Origin: Cherax quadricarinatus
Taxonomy: Eukaryota > Arthropoda > Malacostraca > Decapoda > Parastacidae
DNA length: 64,000 nt
Assembly: GCF_038502225.1 (NCBI RefSeq)
Contig: NC_091323.1
Span: 22,916,345 to 22,980,344, forward strand
Direction of reading: 5' to 3'
Part shown: positions 42,538-52,964 of the stretch, piece after piece
Numbering within the stretch: the first letter of the stretch is position 1
Layout: the number at the start of each line of letters is the position of its first letter
The notes under the pieces: model-generated
Database searches by the model: none
Told to the model about the DNA's origin: nothing
Seen by the model: the letters and a program-made list of their open reading frames with translations, nothing else
Translations under genes and position numbers: made by a program

Positions 42538-42540
<3 letters not shown>
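42072..42540 (+). pseudogene. family E C-terminal domain, second copy
   Basis: Reading from the end of the (TA)n, CCTGAT encodes the Pro-Asp of the PD motif, TGA replaces the Gly, then ATMLPWKDGKQIAWDYTC gives the second Asp. The frame 42087-42470 (127 codons) continues with TLADTYLPYSVVEGVGA, FIPIGSETLGAWGKCALKFL and FLFQRLSVAIQKGNACSILG to a TAG after DEVFEM. It is about 60% identical by eye to the copy at 38470-39140 in aligned blocks. The 3' UTR ends CAATGTATTTTGTCTT and passes into (TA)n. Confidence 0.75.

Positions 42541-42601
<61 letters not shown>
42541..42601. repeat. (TA)n microsatellite within family E 3' flank
   Basis: 30 TA units. The matching place in the first copy reads CTATTAATACAGTTCACATG, and TTACATGTACC follows the array here, so the array may have expanded inside the element's 3' UTR. 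Confidence 0.85.
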
Positions 42602-42603
<2 letters not shown>

Positions 42604-42609
42604 CATGTA

Positions 42610-43350
42610 CCTTTATTAACCCTTTTAGGTCCTAGTTCCCAGGCCTTCTACATGCTCTTGCGCTACCATGCACAGGAAGGATACGGGATACACAAATAAG
42701 CTAGCCGCTTCGTCGGCAGAATCTACTTTATCGCTGTAGATTATCGGCATTTCCATACCATCCATTGCACTACCCTTTTCTCATGTTAGATTCGGTCAAC
42801 AGTAGTAACTTACAGCAGGAGAGCTACGCACTAGAAAGTAGCAGAATGTAGAGCACACTTCGAGCAAGCCTCACCCCCCAGGCAGACAACAAGGGTAGCC
42901 ATTATTCTGCTAGGGAAGAGTGCCTCGTCACGGCCGGCTCGCAGCTGACTGATAGCGATGGCTCCTTCAAGGGGGTGCCTTGGCTCCTTCAAGGGATGTT
43001 GCCTTGGCTTCTTCAAGGAGGTGCCTTGATGCCGGTGAAAGGCTGTTGATCCAAGGAAATGGAGCTATCCCTCTCATCGGCTTTAAACTGGTTACATACC
43101 ATTCTTCAGGCGCTATGCTGTGTAACTCTTCGAGTTTACCCTTACCCCTTAAATGTTATAATAAATCACGGAACGGGAGGGGCTTGAATCACTTGCCATG
43201 GGTTCTAATCCCATCCGTTTCGTAATTTGTTTGCAATTGTTTTATTATAATTTCGTGAGTCAATAATAATGATAATTTGCCAATCTAGCTTGGTGCATAC
43301 AATGCGTTATTTCACAGAAATATATTACTGTAACCACGAACGAGTGGTAT
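42610..43350. other. no gene recognised
   Basis: Contains a short tandem duplication GGTGCCTTGGCTCCTTCAAG at 42960-43025. Otherwise unique-looking. Confidence 0.4.
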
Positions 43351-43353
43351 TGA

Positions 43354-43519
43354 TCAATAACAACACTGCACTAGCCAAGGACTCGAACCCATGCTGCTTT
43401 GGCCTACTCTTAAGGATCGTATGGTCCAGTGGATCAGGGCGTCATGTGTTTTCGACCACCATGAGGCAGGCCAAAGCAGCATGGGTTCGAGTCCTTGGCT
43501 AGTGCAGTGTTGTTATTGA
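43354..43519. mobile_element. tRNA-like SINE piece in a perfect 52-bp inverted repeat
   Basis: 43354-43405 and 43468-43519 are exact reverse complements over 52 bases with a 62-base loop. The right arm and loop read as a tRNA-like unit in plus orientation: GGTCCAGTGGATCAGGGCGT near the A box and GGGTTCGAGTCC as a near-perfect B box. The left arm duplicates the B-box half in reverse. A (TA)n array follows at 43525. Confidence 0.85.
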
Positions 43520-43520
43520 G

Positions 43521-43524
<4 letters not shown>

Positions 43525-43582
<58 letters not shown>
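43525..43582. repeat. (TA)n microsatellite
   Basis: About 28 TA units after the inverted repeat. Confidence 0.95.
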
Positions 43583-43584
<2 letters not shown>

Positions 43585-43599
43585 AAAAAATGAAGAGGT

Positions 43600-44195
43600 G
43601 GTGATGGAAACACACAAATACATAACAGTAGTAAATGGAGATGGATGAAAGGGAAGGAGGGGAAGTAAGGGGAGGCTGAGGGGGAAGACAAGGGAAAGTG
43701 GGGGGGAGGGAGGGAGGCTCGTCACTAAGGCTGGTCCCGTCTACCGTAGTTTCCGTTTATTTACACTGGCGGCTGATGCCTGAGTTATCTGTTGCGACGA
43801 GAAGATGAAACCCCCGTTGAAAAGTAGGCATGGGAGGAAGGGGAGGGGTGGGGGAGGAAGACAGGCAGGGTGAGAGAGGAATGGGAGGCAGGGATAAGGC
43901 TTGTGACGGGGAAGAGAGGGCAGGGGAAAAGTCAGGGGAAGGCAGGCAGAGAAGAATAGGAGAGATGAAAGGATGAGAGAGAGAGAAAAGAGAGGAGGGG
44001 AGAGAAAAGAGACAGAAAATGGGAAAAAGGGAGAAACGATGAAGAGAAAAGTGGGTAGAGAGCAGAAGGAAAAAAGGTAGAAGGAATGAAAGAGGGGGAT
44101 GTGAGTGAGGAAAAGAAGAGACTGGATTGGGAAAGAAATTTGTGAAGAAAAAGATGCATGGAAAAGGAGAAATGAGAGTGGAAAGCCAAGAGGAG
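43600..44195. repeat. polypurine-rich region
   Basis: GGGAGG- and GAGAGAAAAG-rich DNA on the plus strand, interrupted at about 43720-43830. Minus frames of 70-92 codons rich in Ser/Phe/Leu are compositional. Confidence 0.7.
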
Positions 44196-44204
44196 TTTAC
44201 CTGG

Positions 44205-44432
44205 ATTCACTTTCGGAGGTGACCTCCAGGTAACCTCCAGGACCGTCTCAGCGGCACGGTCTCAGACCAGGTCTTCTGATTGATGGCCTGATTGATCAGG
44301 TTGTTACTGCCCGCCGTCCAACGTATGCACCATAGCCCGGCTGATAAGGAATTGTTTTAAGGAATCTTTCGAGTTTCTCTTGAACACAACTCTTAGTTTG
44401 TTGGTGATTCCCCTCATGCATGAAGGGAAGGA
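44205..44432 (-). mobile_element. diverged family A end
   Basis: GACCTCCAGGTAACCTCCAGG shows the tandem terminal repeat. GATTGATCAGGTTGTTACTG and CATAGCCCGGCTGATAAGGA mark the coding end. Divergence and indels exceed the other copies. Confidence 0.7.
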
Positions 44433-44587
44433 GTTTAAGAGAGAAAATTTAATAAAATATGAATGAAGTGTTTTCTCTACTGAACGTAACTCAGCGAAGT
44501 TATCAAAGCTAGTGACATGCCGTAGGTCTCACAATTGTAAGGCTTTTGTACGAAGTCAGTATTCTCAAAGTCCTCCAACTGTTCCAG

Positions 44588-44668
44588 TTATACCTGGAGA
44601 GTATTCCTAGAGGGTGTTCTGGGGGGTCAACGCCCCCGTGGCCCAAGCCATGACCAGGACCCGCCAGA
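44588..44668 (-). mobile_element. short family A end
   Basis: CCTGGAGAGTATTCC, then a variant GGGTGTTCTGGGGGGTCAAC and CGCCCCCGTGGCCCAAGCCA. About 80 bp. Confidence 0.65.
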
Positions 44669-44839
44669 AGATATCTGTTACACCACACGATGGCCAACCA
44701 TCAGCATTTTTCTCTCTGGCTACATCAATTTTAAAGGCTTCGCTATCTCAGTAATTTTTGTTTCCTTGAACGAATGGCGTCTGAAGCAGGTTCTCGAAAT
44801 AAAAGAAAGTGACAGCACATGGTATAGGAGGGAAAATCA

Positions 44840-45345
44840 CCTTTCATGGACTGGGTAATGGATGACAAATAGACAGGAGAGATTTTTCATAAATGAGGCA
44901 AAATCAGAATGGGGACCAGCGGCGAGAGGCGTTCCGCAAGGATCAGTTCTGGGCGCCTTGTCGTCCATAACATACAGTGATGACCTTGAGATCATTAACA
45001 GTGACATGAGTAAATTCACTGACGACGGAAGAACATGACAATAAATAACCTCAGAGGAAGTTGTCATGGAACTTCAGAATAATTCTGACAAGCTAAATGG
45101 TCGGAAAAGTGCCTGATGACCTTCAGTGTAGAAAAATAAAAAATCCCTAATCCTCGAGTATGCACTTAACTCAAGCACTTATAAATTATATAATACCGAG
45201 CTTCGTTATACAGAATTTTGAAATTACGAAAAGCAGAAATCTGAAGCCAAGACAACGTTGTCAAAGCGACAGGAATAAAACAGATTATTTGGGCTTATAT
45301 CTAGAAGTATAAGCAACAGGAGTCCAAAGGTTAATCTGCAGCTCT
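44840..45345 (+). pseudogene. RT-domain remnant, probably family C
   Basis: RGVPQGSVLGA is followed by DMSKFTDDGRT, where the usual FADD has become FTDD. Further on, one frameshift later, GLISRSISNRSPKVNLQL matches the post-RT motif that precedes VRPHLDYA in family C-like elements. Stops and deletions are frequent. Assignment to family C is inference because the pieces do not overlap the other copies. Confidence 0.65.
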
Positions 45346-45690
45346 AAACATCATTAACAAGGAACATATAGACAGCTGATCGAGCAAGCTGTTAGTGCCC
45401 GCCACCAGATAACAGATGATCCCACAACCAGTGTTCAGACTTATAGAGAGAGAGAGAGAAAATGTGTTTATACTTGAGAAATTGGGTGAAAGGTGGAGAG
45501 GGCGACGTAAATAAAGGGACTGGGTAACTAATGAGGGGATTGTGATAAAAATACAAAGTTTAGGGATAAGTAAAGGGAGGATGATAATGTGGGAATAAAG
45601 ACAATGAGTAAGGGGATAAAGATAATAAATGACGAGAAATGGATAATAAAAGAGGGAATAAGGATAATATAACATAAACATAATATAGTA
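45346..45690. other. purine-rich linker
   Basis: GGATAATAATG/GATAAAGATAATAAA-like loose repetition; no gene seen. Confidence 0.4.
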
Positions 45691-48600
45691 CCTGGAGGTT
45701 ACCTGGAGATTATTCCGGGGATCAACGCCCCCGCGGCCCGGTCCATGACCAGGCCTCCCGATGGATCAGGGCCTGATCAACTAGGCTGTTACTGCTGGCC
45801 GCACGCAGTCCAACGTACGAGCCACAGCCCGGCTGATCCGGCACTGACTTTAGGTATCTGTCCAGCTCTCTCTTGAAGGCAGCCAGGGGTCTATTGGCAA
45901 TTCCCCTAATGCTTGATGGGAGGCTGTTGAACAGTTTTGGGCCCCGGACACTTATGGTGTTTTCCCTTAGTGTACCAATGGCGCCCCTACTTTTTATTGG
46001 GGGCATTTTGCATCGCCTGCCCAGTATTTTACTTTCGTAGGGAGTGATTTCTGTGTGCAGATTTGGGACCATTCCTTCCAAGATTTTCCAAGTGTAGATT
46101 ATGATATATCTCTCCCTCCTGCGTTCCAACGAGTACAAGTCAAGTGCTTCCAAGCGTTCCCAGTAGTTAAGGTGCTTGACAGAACTTATACGTGCAGTAA
46201 AGGATCTCTGTACACTCTCTAGATCTGCGATTTCACCTGCTTTGAATGGAGATGTTAATGTACAGCAGTATTCTAGCCTAGAGAGAACAAGTGATTTGAA
46301 AAGGATCATCATGGGCTTGGCATCTCTCGTTTTGAAAGTTCTCATTATCCATCCTATCATTTTCTTTGCACGTGCGATCGTGGCACTGTTGTGATCCTTG
46401 AAAGTGAGATCCTCAGACATTACTACTCCCAGGTCCCTTACATTATTTTTCCGCTCTATTGTATGGCCGGAGTCAGTAGTATACTCTGTTCTAGTTATTA
46501 TCTCCTCCAGTTTTCCATAACGGAGTAGTTGGAATTTGTCCTCATTGAACATCATATTGTTTACCGTTGCCCACTGGAAAACTTTGTTTATATCTTCTTG
46601 GAGGTTAACCGCGTCCTCAGCAGATGACAGCCTCATGCAGATCCTAGTATCATCCGCAAAGGATGATACGGTGCTGTGGTGTATATCTCTGTTTATGTCT
46701 GATATGAGGATAAGGAATAAGATGGGGGCGAGTACTGTGCCTTGTGGAACAGAGCTCTTCACTATGGCAGCCTCCGATTCAACTCTGTTGACCACTACTC
46801 TTTGTGTTCGATTTGTTAGGAAGTTGAAGATCCATCTCCCCACTTTCCCAGTTATTCCTTTAGCACGTATTTTATGGGCTATTACGCCATGATTGCATTT
46901 GTCAAATGCTTTTGCAAAGTCTGTGTATATTACATCTGCATTCTGATTTTCTTCCAGTGCATCCAAGGCCATGTCATAGTGATCCAGTAGTTGTGAGAGG
47001 CAGGAGCAACCTGCCCTGAACCCATGTTGCCCTGGATTGTGCAGATTTTGAGAATACAGGCGATTTGCAATCCTGCTTCTTAGCACTCTTTCAAAGATTT
47101 TTATGATGTGGGACGTCAGAGCTATTGGTCTATAGTTCTTAGCTAATGCTTTGCTGCCACCTTTATGGAGTGGGGCTATATCCGTTGTTTTAAGTGAGTG
47201 TGGAATTTCACCCATGTCCAAGCTCCTCCTCCATAGTGTACTTAGGGCACGCGAGAGGGGTTTCTTGCAGTTCTTAATGAAAACAGAGTTCCACGAGTCT
47301 GGGCCCGGGGCTGAGTGCATAGGCATGTTGTCAATGGCTTTTACGAAATCTATCGGAGTTAGGGTAATGTCGGAAATCTGGCATACATTTATGGAGTTTT
47401 GAGGCTCATTCATGAAGAAATCATTTGGGTCGTCGATCCTCAGACCGATTAGTGGTTCACTAAACACAGAGTCGTACTGGGATTTCAATATTTCACTCAT
47501 TTCCTTGTTGTCATCTGTGTAAGTCCCATCCTGTCTGAGTAAGGGCCCGATACTAGATGTTGTATTTGCCTTGTTTTTGGCATGTGAAAAGAAATATTTT
47601 GAATTTCTTTCAATTTCACTAATAGCTTTAAGCTCCTCCTGCCTCTCCTGGTTCCTGTAAGAGTCATTTAGCTTAAGTTCGATAGTTTCCACTTTCCTGG
47701 TCAGCGCCTCCTTTCGTGTATCAGATATTCTAGCACTCCTGAGGAGCTCGGTGACACTTCGTCGTCTTCTGTAGAGGGAGCATCTTTTTCTCTCCAGTTT
47801 ACTCCTGCTCTTCTTCTTTCTTAGGGGAATATGCCTAGAACATGCTTCGGCTACCAGGAAGTTGATCCTTTCAAGGCACTGGTTTGGATCCATGTCATTT
47901 AAGACATCTTCCCAACATGTTTCGTTTAGGACATGGTTTACCTGGTCCCAGTTGATGTTCTTGTTGTTGAAATTGTATTTTGTGAAGACACCTTCACAGG
48001 TACATGCATTCTGCTGATCAGGACCCCTATGCATGTACGTCTGGACTTCGATTAGATTGTGATCGGAATTAGTTGTTTTTGATATTCTTATGTCTCTTAT
48101 CAGGTCCTCATTATTTGTGAAGATAAGGTCAAGTGTGTTTTCTAGTCTTGTTGGCTCCACTATCTGCTGGCTTAAGGTGTGTTTTTCGCAGAGACTTAGT
48201 AGCTCATGTATGTGTGACCTTTCATCTGCGCTACCTCCGGGGATTGTTTCAGCTATAACATTATTTGCTACATTCTTCCATTTTGTATGCCTTAGGTTGA
48301 AATCACCAAGCAGTAAGATGTTTGGGGATGGAGCTGGAAGGTTTTTCAAACAGTAATCGATTTTCAGTAGCTGTTCCTTGAACTGTTGTGAGGTTGCATC
48401 TGGTGGCTTGTATACAACCACAATGACTAGGTTTTGGTTCTCGATCTTTATTGATAGAACTTCAACTACCTCATTTGTGGTGTTCAGCAACTCCGTGCAG
48501 ATAAGGGACTCTTTGACATACAGGCCAACCCCTCCTTGTTGCCTGTTTTTTCTGTCGCATCTAAAAAGGTTGTAACCAGATGCCTCAAGCATAATATTTG
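45690..48600 (-). mobile_element. family A non-LTR retrotransposon, near full-length
   Basis: One uninterrupted frame covers almost the whole element. The 5' end is cut inside the endonuclease, with a stop 18 bases upstream of the first ATG. The 3' UTR is tiny: after the TGA come about 20 bases and two copies of the terminal repeat (TCTCCAGGTAACCTCCAGGT). There is no poly-A. Short 3' tandem repeats in place of poly-A are known from CR1-type elements, which fits. Intact coding suggests a recent insertion; the missing 5' end makes it unable to move by itself. Confidence 0.9.
45722..48592 (-). CDS. endonuclease (partial)/reverse transcriptase of family A
   Basis: 956 codons. Residues 1-190 are the second half of an AP-like endonuclease, with GGVGLYVKES (20-29), VVVYKPPD (58-65), LLLGDFN (93-99) and the terminal SDHN (176-179); the first 60-odd residues with the catalytic Asn and Glu are missing. 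Residues 250-340 are a basic linker. The RT spans about 425-690: SAPGPD, NYRPIALTS (486-494), motif A YTDFAKAFD (Asp558), VPQGTVLAP (615-623) and SFADDT with Asp647 and Asp648. All palm carboxylates are present. Residues 700-956 are a C-terminal region with no RNase H signature, including LVLSRLEYCCTL and SLERRRERYIIIY. It would nick DNA and copy its RNA by target-primed reverse transcription. The Met start is only the first in the remaining frame. Clade (CR1/Jockey-like) not settled. Confidence 0.9.
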   Translation of the reverse strand: MLEASGYNLFRCDRKNRQQGGVGLYVKESLICTELLNTTNEVVEVLSIKIENQNLVIVVVYKPPDATSQQFKEQLLKIDYCLKNLPAPSPNILLLGDFNLRHTKWKNVANNVIAETIPGGSADERSHIHELLSLCEKHTLSQQIVEPTRLENTLDLIFTNNEDLIRDIRISKTTNSDHNLIEVQTYMHRGPDQQNACTCEGVFTKYNFNNKNINWDQVNHVLNETCWEDVLNDMDPNQCLERINFLVAEACSRHIPLRKKKSRSKLERKRCSLYRRRRSVTELLRSARISDTRKEALTRKVETIELKLNDSYRNQERQEELKAISEIERNSKYFFSHAKNKANTTSSIGPLLRQDGTYTDDNKEMSEILKSQYDSVFSEPLIGLRIDDPNDFFMNEPQNSINVCQISDITLTPIDFVKAIDNMPMHSAPGPDSWNSVFIKNCKKPLSRALSTLWRRSLDMGEIPHSLKTTDIAPLHKGGSKALAKNYRPIALTSHIIKIFERVLRSRIANRLYSQNLHNPGQHGFRAGCSCLSQLLDHYDMALDALEENQNADVIYTDFAKAFDKCNHGVIAHKIRAKGITGKVGRWIFNFLTNRTQRVVVNRVESEAAIVKSSVPQGTVLAPILFLILISDINRDIHHSTVSSFADDTRICMRLSSAEDAVNLQEDINKVFQWATVNNMMFNEDKFQLLRYGKLEEIITRTEYTTDSGHTIERKNNVRDLGVVMSEDLTFKDHNSATIARAKKMIGWIMRTFKTRDAKPMMILFKSLVLSRLEYCCTLTSPFKAGEIADLESVQRSFTARISSVKHLNYWERLEALDLYSLERRRERYIIIYTWKILEGMVPNLHTEITPYESKILGRRCKMPPIKSRGAIGTLRENTISVRGPKLFNSLPSSIRGIANRPLAAFKRELDRYLKSVPDQPGCGSYVGLRAASSNSLVDQALIHREAWSWTGPRGR

Positions 48601-48604
48601 CACA

Positions 48605-48890
48605 AATTCACCTATTTATAATATATAGAAATAGTGATGGCAATGATACTACTATAACAAAATAAAAATAAAAATATAACCCTTCCAATAATAATAATAG
48701 TAATAATAATAAATAATAATATTGCAGCATGAAGAACACTGTTGTAAACAGTTCTATATTAAGTTGGTACAACGGGAACAACATCACTGTCGTAAATGTT
48801 CTGGAACAACGGGAGCATCACCGTTATATTTACTTGTGGTCAAAATATATAAAAATTCATCGAGATGCAGAGTGTGTATGTGGTGGTGGT
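48605..48890. other. AT-rich spacer between two retrotransposons
   Basis: AATAATAATAGTAATAATAA microsatellite-like stretch near 48688-48720, otherwise no feature. Confidence 0.45.
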
Positions 48891-48892
48891 GG

Positions 48893-49020
48893 GGGAGGGG
48901 GGTAAGCCAGCTGAAGGCCTCGGTCAAATGGCCAAAAGCTCCAGCTGCGGATCATCATATGACTAAGACCTGCGTCAGGAACACTTGTCCTGTTCCCTGA
49001 CAAACCTTGCCTAACCTAAC
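48893..49020 (-). repeat. GACAAGTGTTCCTGAC repeat
   Basis: Minus-strand copy with GTAAGCCAGCTGAAGGCCTC, GCGTCAGGAACACTTGTCCT and a terminal TTAGGTTAGGCAAGGTTTGT on the reverse strand. This is the copy that shows the full TTAGGTTAGGC end. Confidence 0.75.
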
Positions 49021-49035
49021 TGGTGTGTGTGTGTG

Positions 49036-49137
49036 TTAGTTACTATTTTGTTCTAGGCACATGTTGATTAGACACTAGGCCTGTTGTATATACGTGCGTT
49101 TGTGTGAAGGTGCGTAGGTGTGTGTGTGTGTATGTGT
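49036..49137 (-). repeat. GGCCTAGTGTCT block and TG-rich tract
   Basis: Reverse-strand copy of the 50-60-bp block at 4071-5237 (49036-49085), followed by interrupted GT repeats to 49148. It lies directly at the 3' end of the long family B copy. Confidence 0.85.
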
Positions 49138-52100
49138 GTGTGTGTGTACTCACCTATTTGTACTTACCTAACTGTGGTTGCAGGGGTCGAGACTCGGCTC
49201 CTGGCTCTGCCTCTTCACTGATCGCTACTAGGTCCTCTCTCTGCCTCCTGAGCTTTGTCATACCTCGTCTTAAAGCTATGAATGGTTCCTGCCTCCACTA
49301 CACCGCTTGCTAGGCTATTCCACTTCCTGACGACTCTGTGACTGAAGAAGTACTTCCTAACATCCCTGTGACTCGTCTGAGTCTTCAACTTCCAATTGTG
49401 ACCCCTTGTTTCTGTGTCCCCTCTCTGAACATCCTGTCTCTGTCCACCTTGTCTATTCCACGCAGTATTTTGTATGTTGTTATTATGTCTCCCCTGGCCC
49501 TCCTGTTCTCCAGTGTCGTCAGTCCGATTTCCCTCAACCTTTCTTCGTAGAACATTCCCCTGAGCTCCGGAAACAGCCTTGTTGCAAACCTTTGTACTTT
49601 CTGTAATTTCTTGACGTGCTTGACCAGGTGTGGGTTCCAAACTGGTGCTGCATACCCCAGTACGGGCCTGACGTACACAGTGTATAGTGTCTTGAACGAT
49701 TCCTTACTAAGGTATCGGAATACTATTCTCAGGTTTGCCAGGCGTCCCTATGCTGCAGCAGTTATCTGGTTGATGTGTGCCTCCGGAGACGTGCTCGGTG
49801 TTATGGTCACCCCAAGATCTTTCTCCTTGAGTGAGGTTTGCACCATTTGTCCACCTAGCCTATGCTCTGCGGTCTTCTTTGCCCCTCCCCAATCTTCATG
49901 ACTTTGCATTTGGCAGGGTTGAATTCGAGAAGCCAGTTGTTGGACCACGTGTCTAGCCTGTCCAGGCCTTTTTGTAGTCCTGCCTGATCCTCATCCGATT
50001 TAATCCTTATTAACTTCACATCATCTGCGAACAGGGACACTTCAGAGTCTATCCCTTCCATCCTGTTATTCACATATATCAAAAATAGCACTGGTCCTAG
50101 GACTGACCCCTGTGGGACCCCACTCGTCACTGGCGCCCACTGTGATACCTCATCACGTACCATGACTCGTTGTTGCCTCCCTGTCAGGTATTCTCTGATC
50201 CATTGCAGTGCCCTTCCTGTTATACACGCTTGATCCTCCAGCTTCTGCACTAATCTCTTGTGAGGAACTGTGTCGAAGGCCTTCCTGCAGTCCAGGAAAA
50301 TGCAATCAACCCACCCCTCTCATGTCTTACTTCTGTTATCTTGTCTTAAAACTCCAGGTTTGTGACACAGGATTTGCCTTCCATTAATCTGTGCTGGTTG
50401 TCGTTTATAATCTTGTTCCATTCCAGGTGCTCCACCACTCTCCTCCTGATAATCTTCTCCATGACTTTGCATACTATGCACGTCAGAGACACTGGTCTGT
50501 AGTTTAGTGCCTCACTTCTGTCTCCTTTCTTAAAAATGGGGACTACATTTTCTGTCTTCCATACCTCAGGTAGTTGCCCAGTTTCAAGGGATGTATTGAA
50601 GATTGTGGTTAGTGGCACACACAGCGTCTCTGCTCCTTCTCTGAGGACCCACGGGGAGATGTCCGGACCCCTCGCCTTTGAGGTATCGAGGTCACTTAGC
50701 AGCTTCTGTACCTCCTCCTCCGTTGTTTGTATGTCATCCAGTACCTGTTGGTATATTCCCTGTTGGTGTTCCCCTCTGCGCTGTCTTCTCAGAGCCCTTC
50801 CTGACTCTACTGTAAATACTTCCTTAAATCTCACGTTGAGCTCCTCACATACCTCATGATCATTTCTTGTGAGTTCCCCACCTTCTTTCCTCAGCCTGAT
50901 CACCTGGTCTTTGACTGCTGTCTTCCTCCTAATGTGGCTGTACAGCAGTTTCGGGTCAGACTTGACTTTCGATGTTAGGTTATTTTCATACTGTCACTGG
51001 GCCTCCCTCCTTACCTGTGCATAATCGCTCCTGGCTCTTCGACTAATCTCCTTATTTTCTTGTGTTCTTCGCCTTCTGTACTTTTTCCATTCTCTATTGC
51101 ACTTAGTTTTTTGCCTCCTTACACCGTCAGGTAAACCAGGGGCTCGTTCTGGTCTTCCCATTATTTCTGTTGCCCTATGAGCAAACCTTTCCTCTGCCTC
51201 CTTGCATTTTGTTGTTACGTATTCCATCATTTCGTTTACCGACTTTCCTACCAGTTCTCTGTCCCACTGAACTTCTTGCAGGAAGTTCCCCAAACTTATG
51301 TAGTCCCCCAGTTTATAGTCTGGCTTTTCCCATTAACTTCTGTTACTCTCTCCACTTGTAACTCTACTATGTATTCAAAGCACAGAACCACGTGGTCACT
51401 AGCTCCCAGAGACCTCTCATGTGTGATGTCCTCAATGTCTGAACTGCTCAGAGTGAACACAAGGTCCAGTCTTGCTGGTTCATCCTCCCCTCTCTGGTAG
51501 TGTCCTTAACTTTTGATGCATGAAGTTTTCCAGTACCACATCCATCATCTTGGTTCTCCATGTTTCAGGACCCCCAGTGTGGCTCCTTCCCAATCGATCT
51601 CCCTGTGACTGAAATCGCCCATAACTAGTAACTTTGCTCTGCTCGAGTGAGCTCTTCTTGCCACCTCAGCCAGTGTGTCCACCATTGCTCTTTTACTCTC
51701 TTCATATTCCTCTCTTAGCCTTCTGCAGTTGTGTGGTGGAGTTTTTCATCGCTGTAATGACTACCTTGTGCTCCCCATACTGAAGTGTACCTACTATGCA
51801 TTCTCTTTCTCCAATCTCGTCCATGCCTCCCATTTCCTCAAATTTCCATGGGTCTTTTACGAGCAGTGCAACCCCTCCTCCCCCTCTGCTCCTTCTATCT
51901 TTCCTCAGGATCTGATATCCTGGTGGGAAGATTGCTTCTGTTATTGTGTCAGTGAGTTTCGTTTCTGTGACTGCTATGATTTCTGGGGACTTCTCATTGA
52001 TTCTTTCATGCCACTCCTCATATTTGTTCGTTATTCCATCTGCATTCATGTACCAAACCTTCAACTTCTGTTCCAAAACTGTGGTCCTGGGAGGATATTG

Positions 52101-52477
52101 GGGTTGGGAGAGCAGGAGCCCAGGCAGGGGCCTATGGGGTGTTGTGGTGGGGGCAGAGTTCCCATAGCGGATTGCTGTAGGGTTGGGGTTCTTGGTGTTG
52201 GGGGGTGGGGTCAGAGGGATTGGTGTGTGATTGCTGGCTTAGATTCTTCAGTTGCCTTGGGGTTGTTGTGGTTGGAGTCCTTCTGCGGGTGTTTCTGGGG
52301 GGGAGGGGGTTCGCCCTTCCACCTGTGTTTGGGTTATTCTGCTTTTCTGTGTCACTTCCATTCCTCACCTCGTTTTTGCAAACTCTCTTTCAGTATCCTC
52401 CTTACCCCTTATGTTCTGTCTCGATCGAGGTACACACTCTGGAATTTCAGTTTGTCTCTCAGCCGTGCTTTCATCCC

Positions 52478-52478
<1 letters not shown>
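49138..52478 (-). pseudogene. family B non-LTR retrotransposon, nearly complete but frameshifted
   Basis: Reading the minus strand: an ORF1 end (52132-52478; ERQTEIPECVPRSRQNIRGK and a Pro/Thr-rich tail); then ORF2 from 52076, LKVWYMNADGITNKYEEWHE and IIAVTETKL, an intact endonuclease start with Asn and Glu; a frameshifted DFSHREIDWE and GASDHVV; basic linker (50994-51293); RT start GPDISPWVLREG and NYRPVSLTCIVCK (50346-50903); DCRKAFDTVPHK; GVPQGSVLGPVLFLIYVNN; VSLFADDVKLI near 50015; then INQITAAA and the C-terminal region. At least five frame breaks inactivate it. The 3' end is GCAACCACAGTTAGGTAAGT plus a GGTGAGTACAC end. (TG)n lies beyond the 5' break and GT repeats beyond the 3' end. Confidence 0.88.
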
Positions 52479-52526
<48 letters not shown>

Positions 52527-52652
52527 GGTGGGTGTGTGTGTAGGTGTGTGTGTAGGTGTGTGTGTAGGTGTGTGTGTAGGTGTGTGTGTAGTTGTGTGTG
52601 TGTGTGTGTAGGTGTCTGTGTGTGTTTGCGTGTGTGTGTGTGTGTTATTTCT
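52479..52652. repeat. (TG)n microsatellite with GTAGGTG variants
   Basis: 20 pure TG units, then GGGTGGGT and GTGTGTGTAGGT blocks repeated about every 12 bases. It abuts the 5' break of the family B copy. Confidence 0.93.
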
Positions 52653-52659
52653 TCCCATT

Positions 52660-52960
52660 GCTTTACATATTTTACAACAAAACGCTAGAAATCCTTTTCT
52701 ATGTGTTCATTATAACTTCAGTCAATGACTGCTGAGAGTCTCAGTCAAATTAATCAGGAGAGTAAATTTGCACAGGGTATGTTTGTGTATATTCGTGAAT
52801 ACTGCAAGTGGTGTTTACACGGACCCTTGAGAAAGTGTCAAAGTAAGAGACACTTGCAAGAAAATCCCTCAAGTTTTTTCTTTGAGGGGAAAAAATGCTT
52901 CACCTGTGAAAACAATTGATGTGGTAAAGCCAAGTGTGACAAGCTGGGAGAATGGATGGT
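52660..52960. other. no recognised feature
   Basis: Contains a GGACCCTTGAGAAAGTGTCA to AAATCCCTCAAG region with weak self-complementarity. No gene seen. Confidence 0.35.
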
Positions 52961-52964
52961 GGTT

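Noticed and set aside
43423..43500. functional tRNA gene
   Set aside because: A and B box-like motifs are present but no cloverleaf with acceptor-stem pairing can be drawn. SINE origin fits better.
46176..48575. plus-strand open frames of 65-118 codons opposite the family A CDS
   Set aside because: They are shadows of the minus-strand retrotransposon frame.
49010..49020. TTAGG telomere repeat (CCTAACCTAACT)
   Set aside because: Only two partial units; part of a dispersed repeat end.
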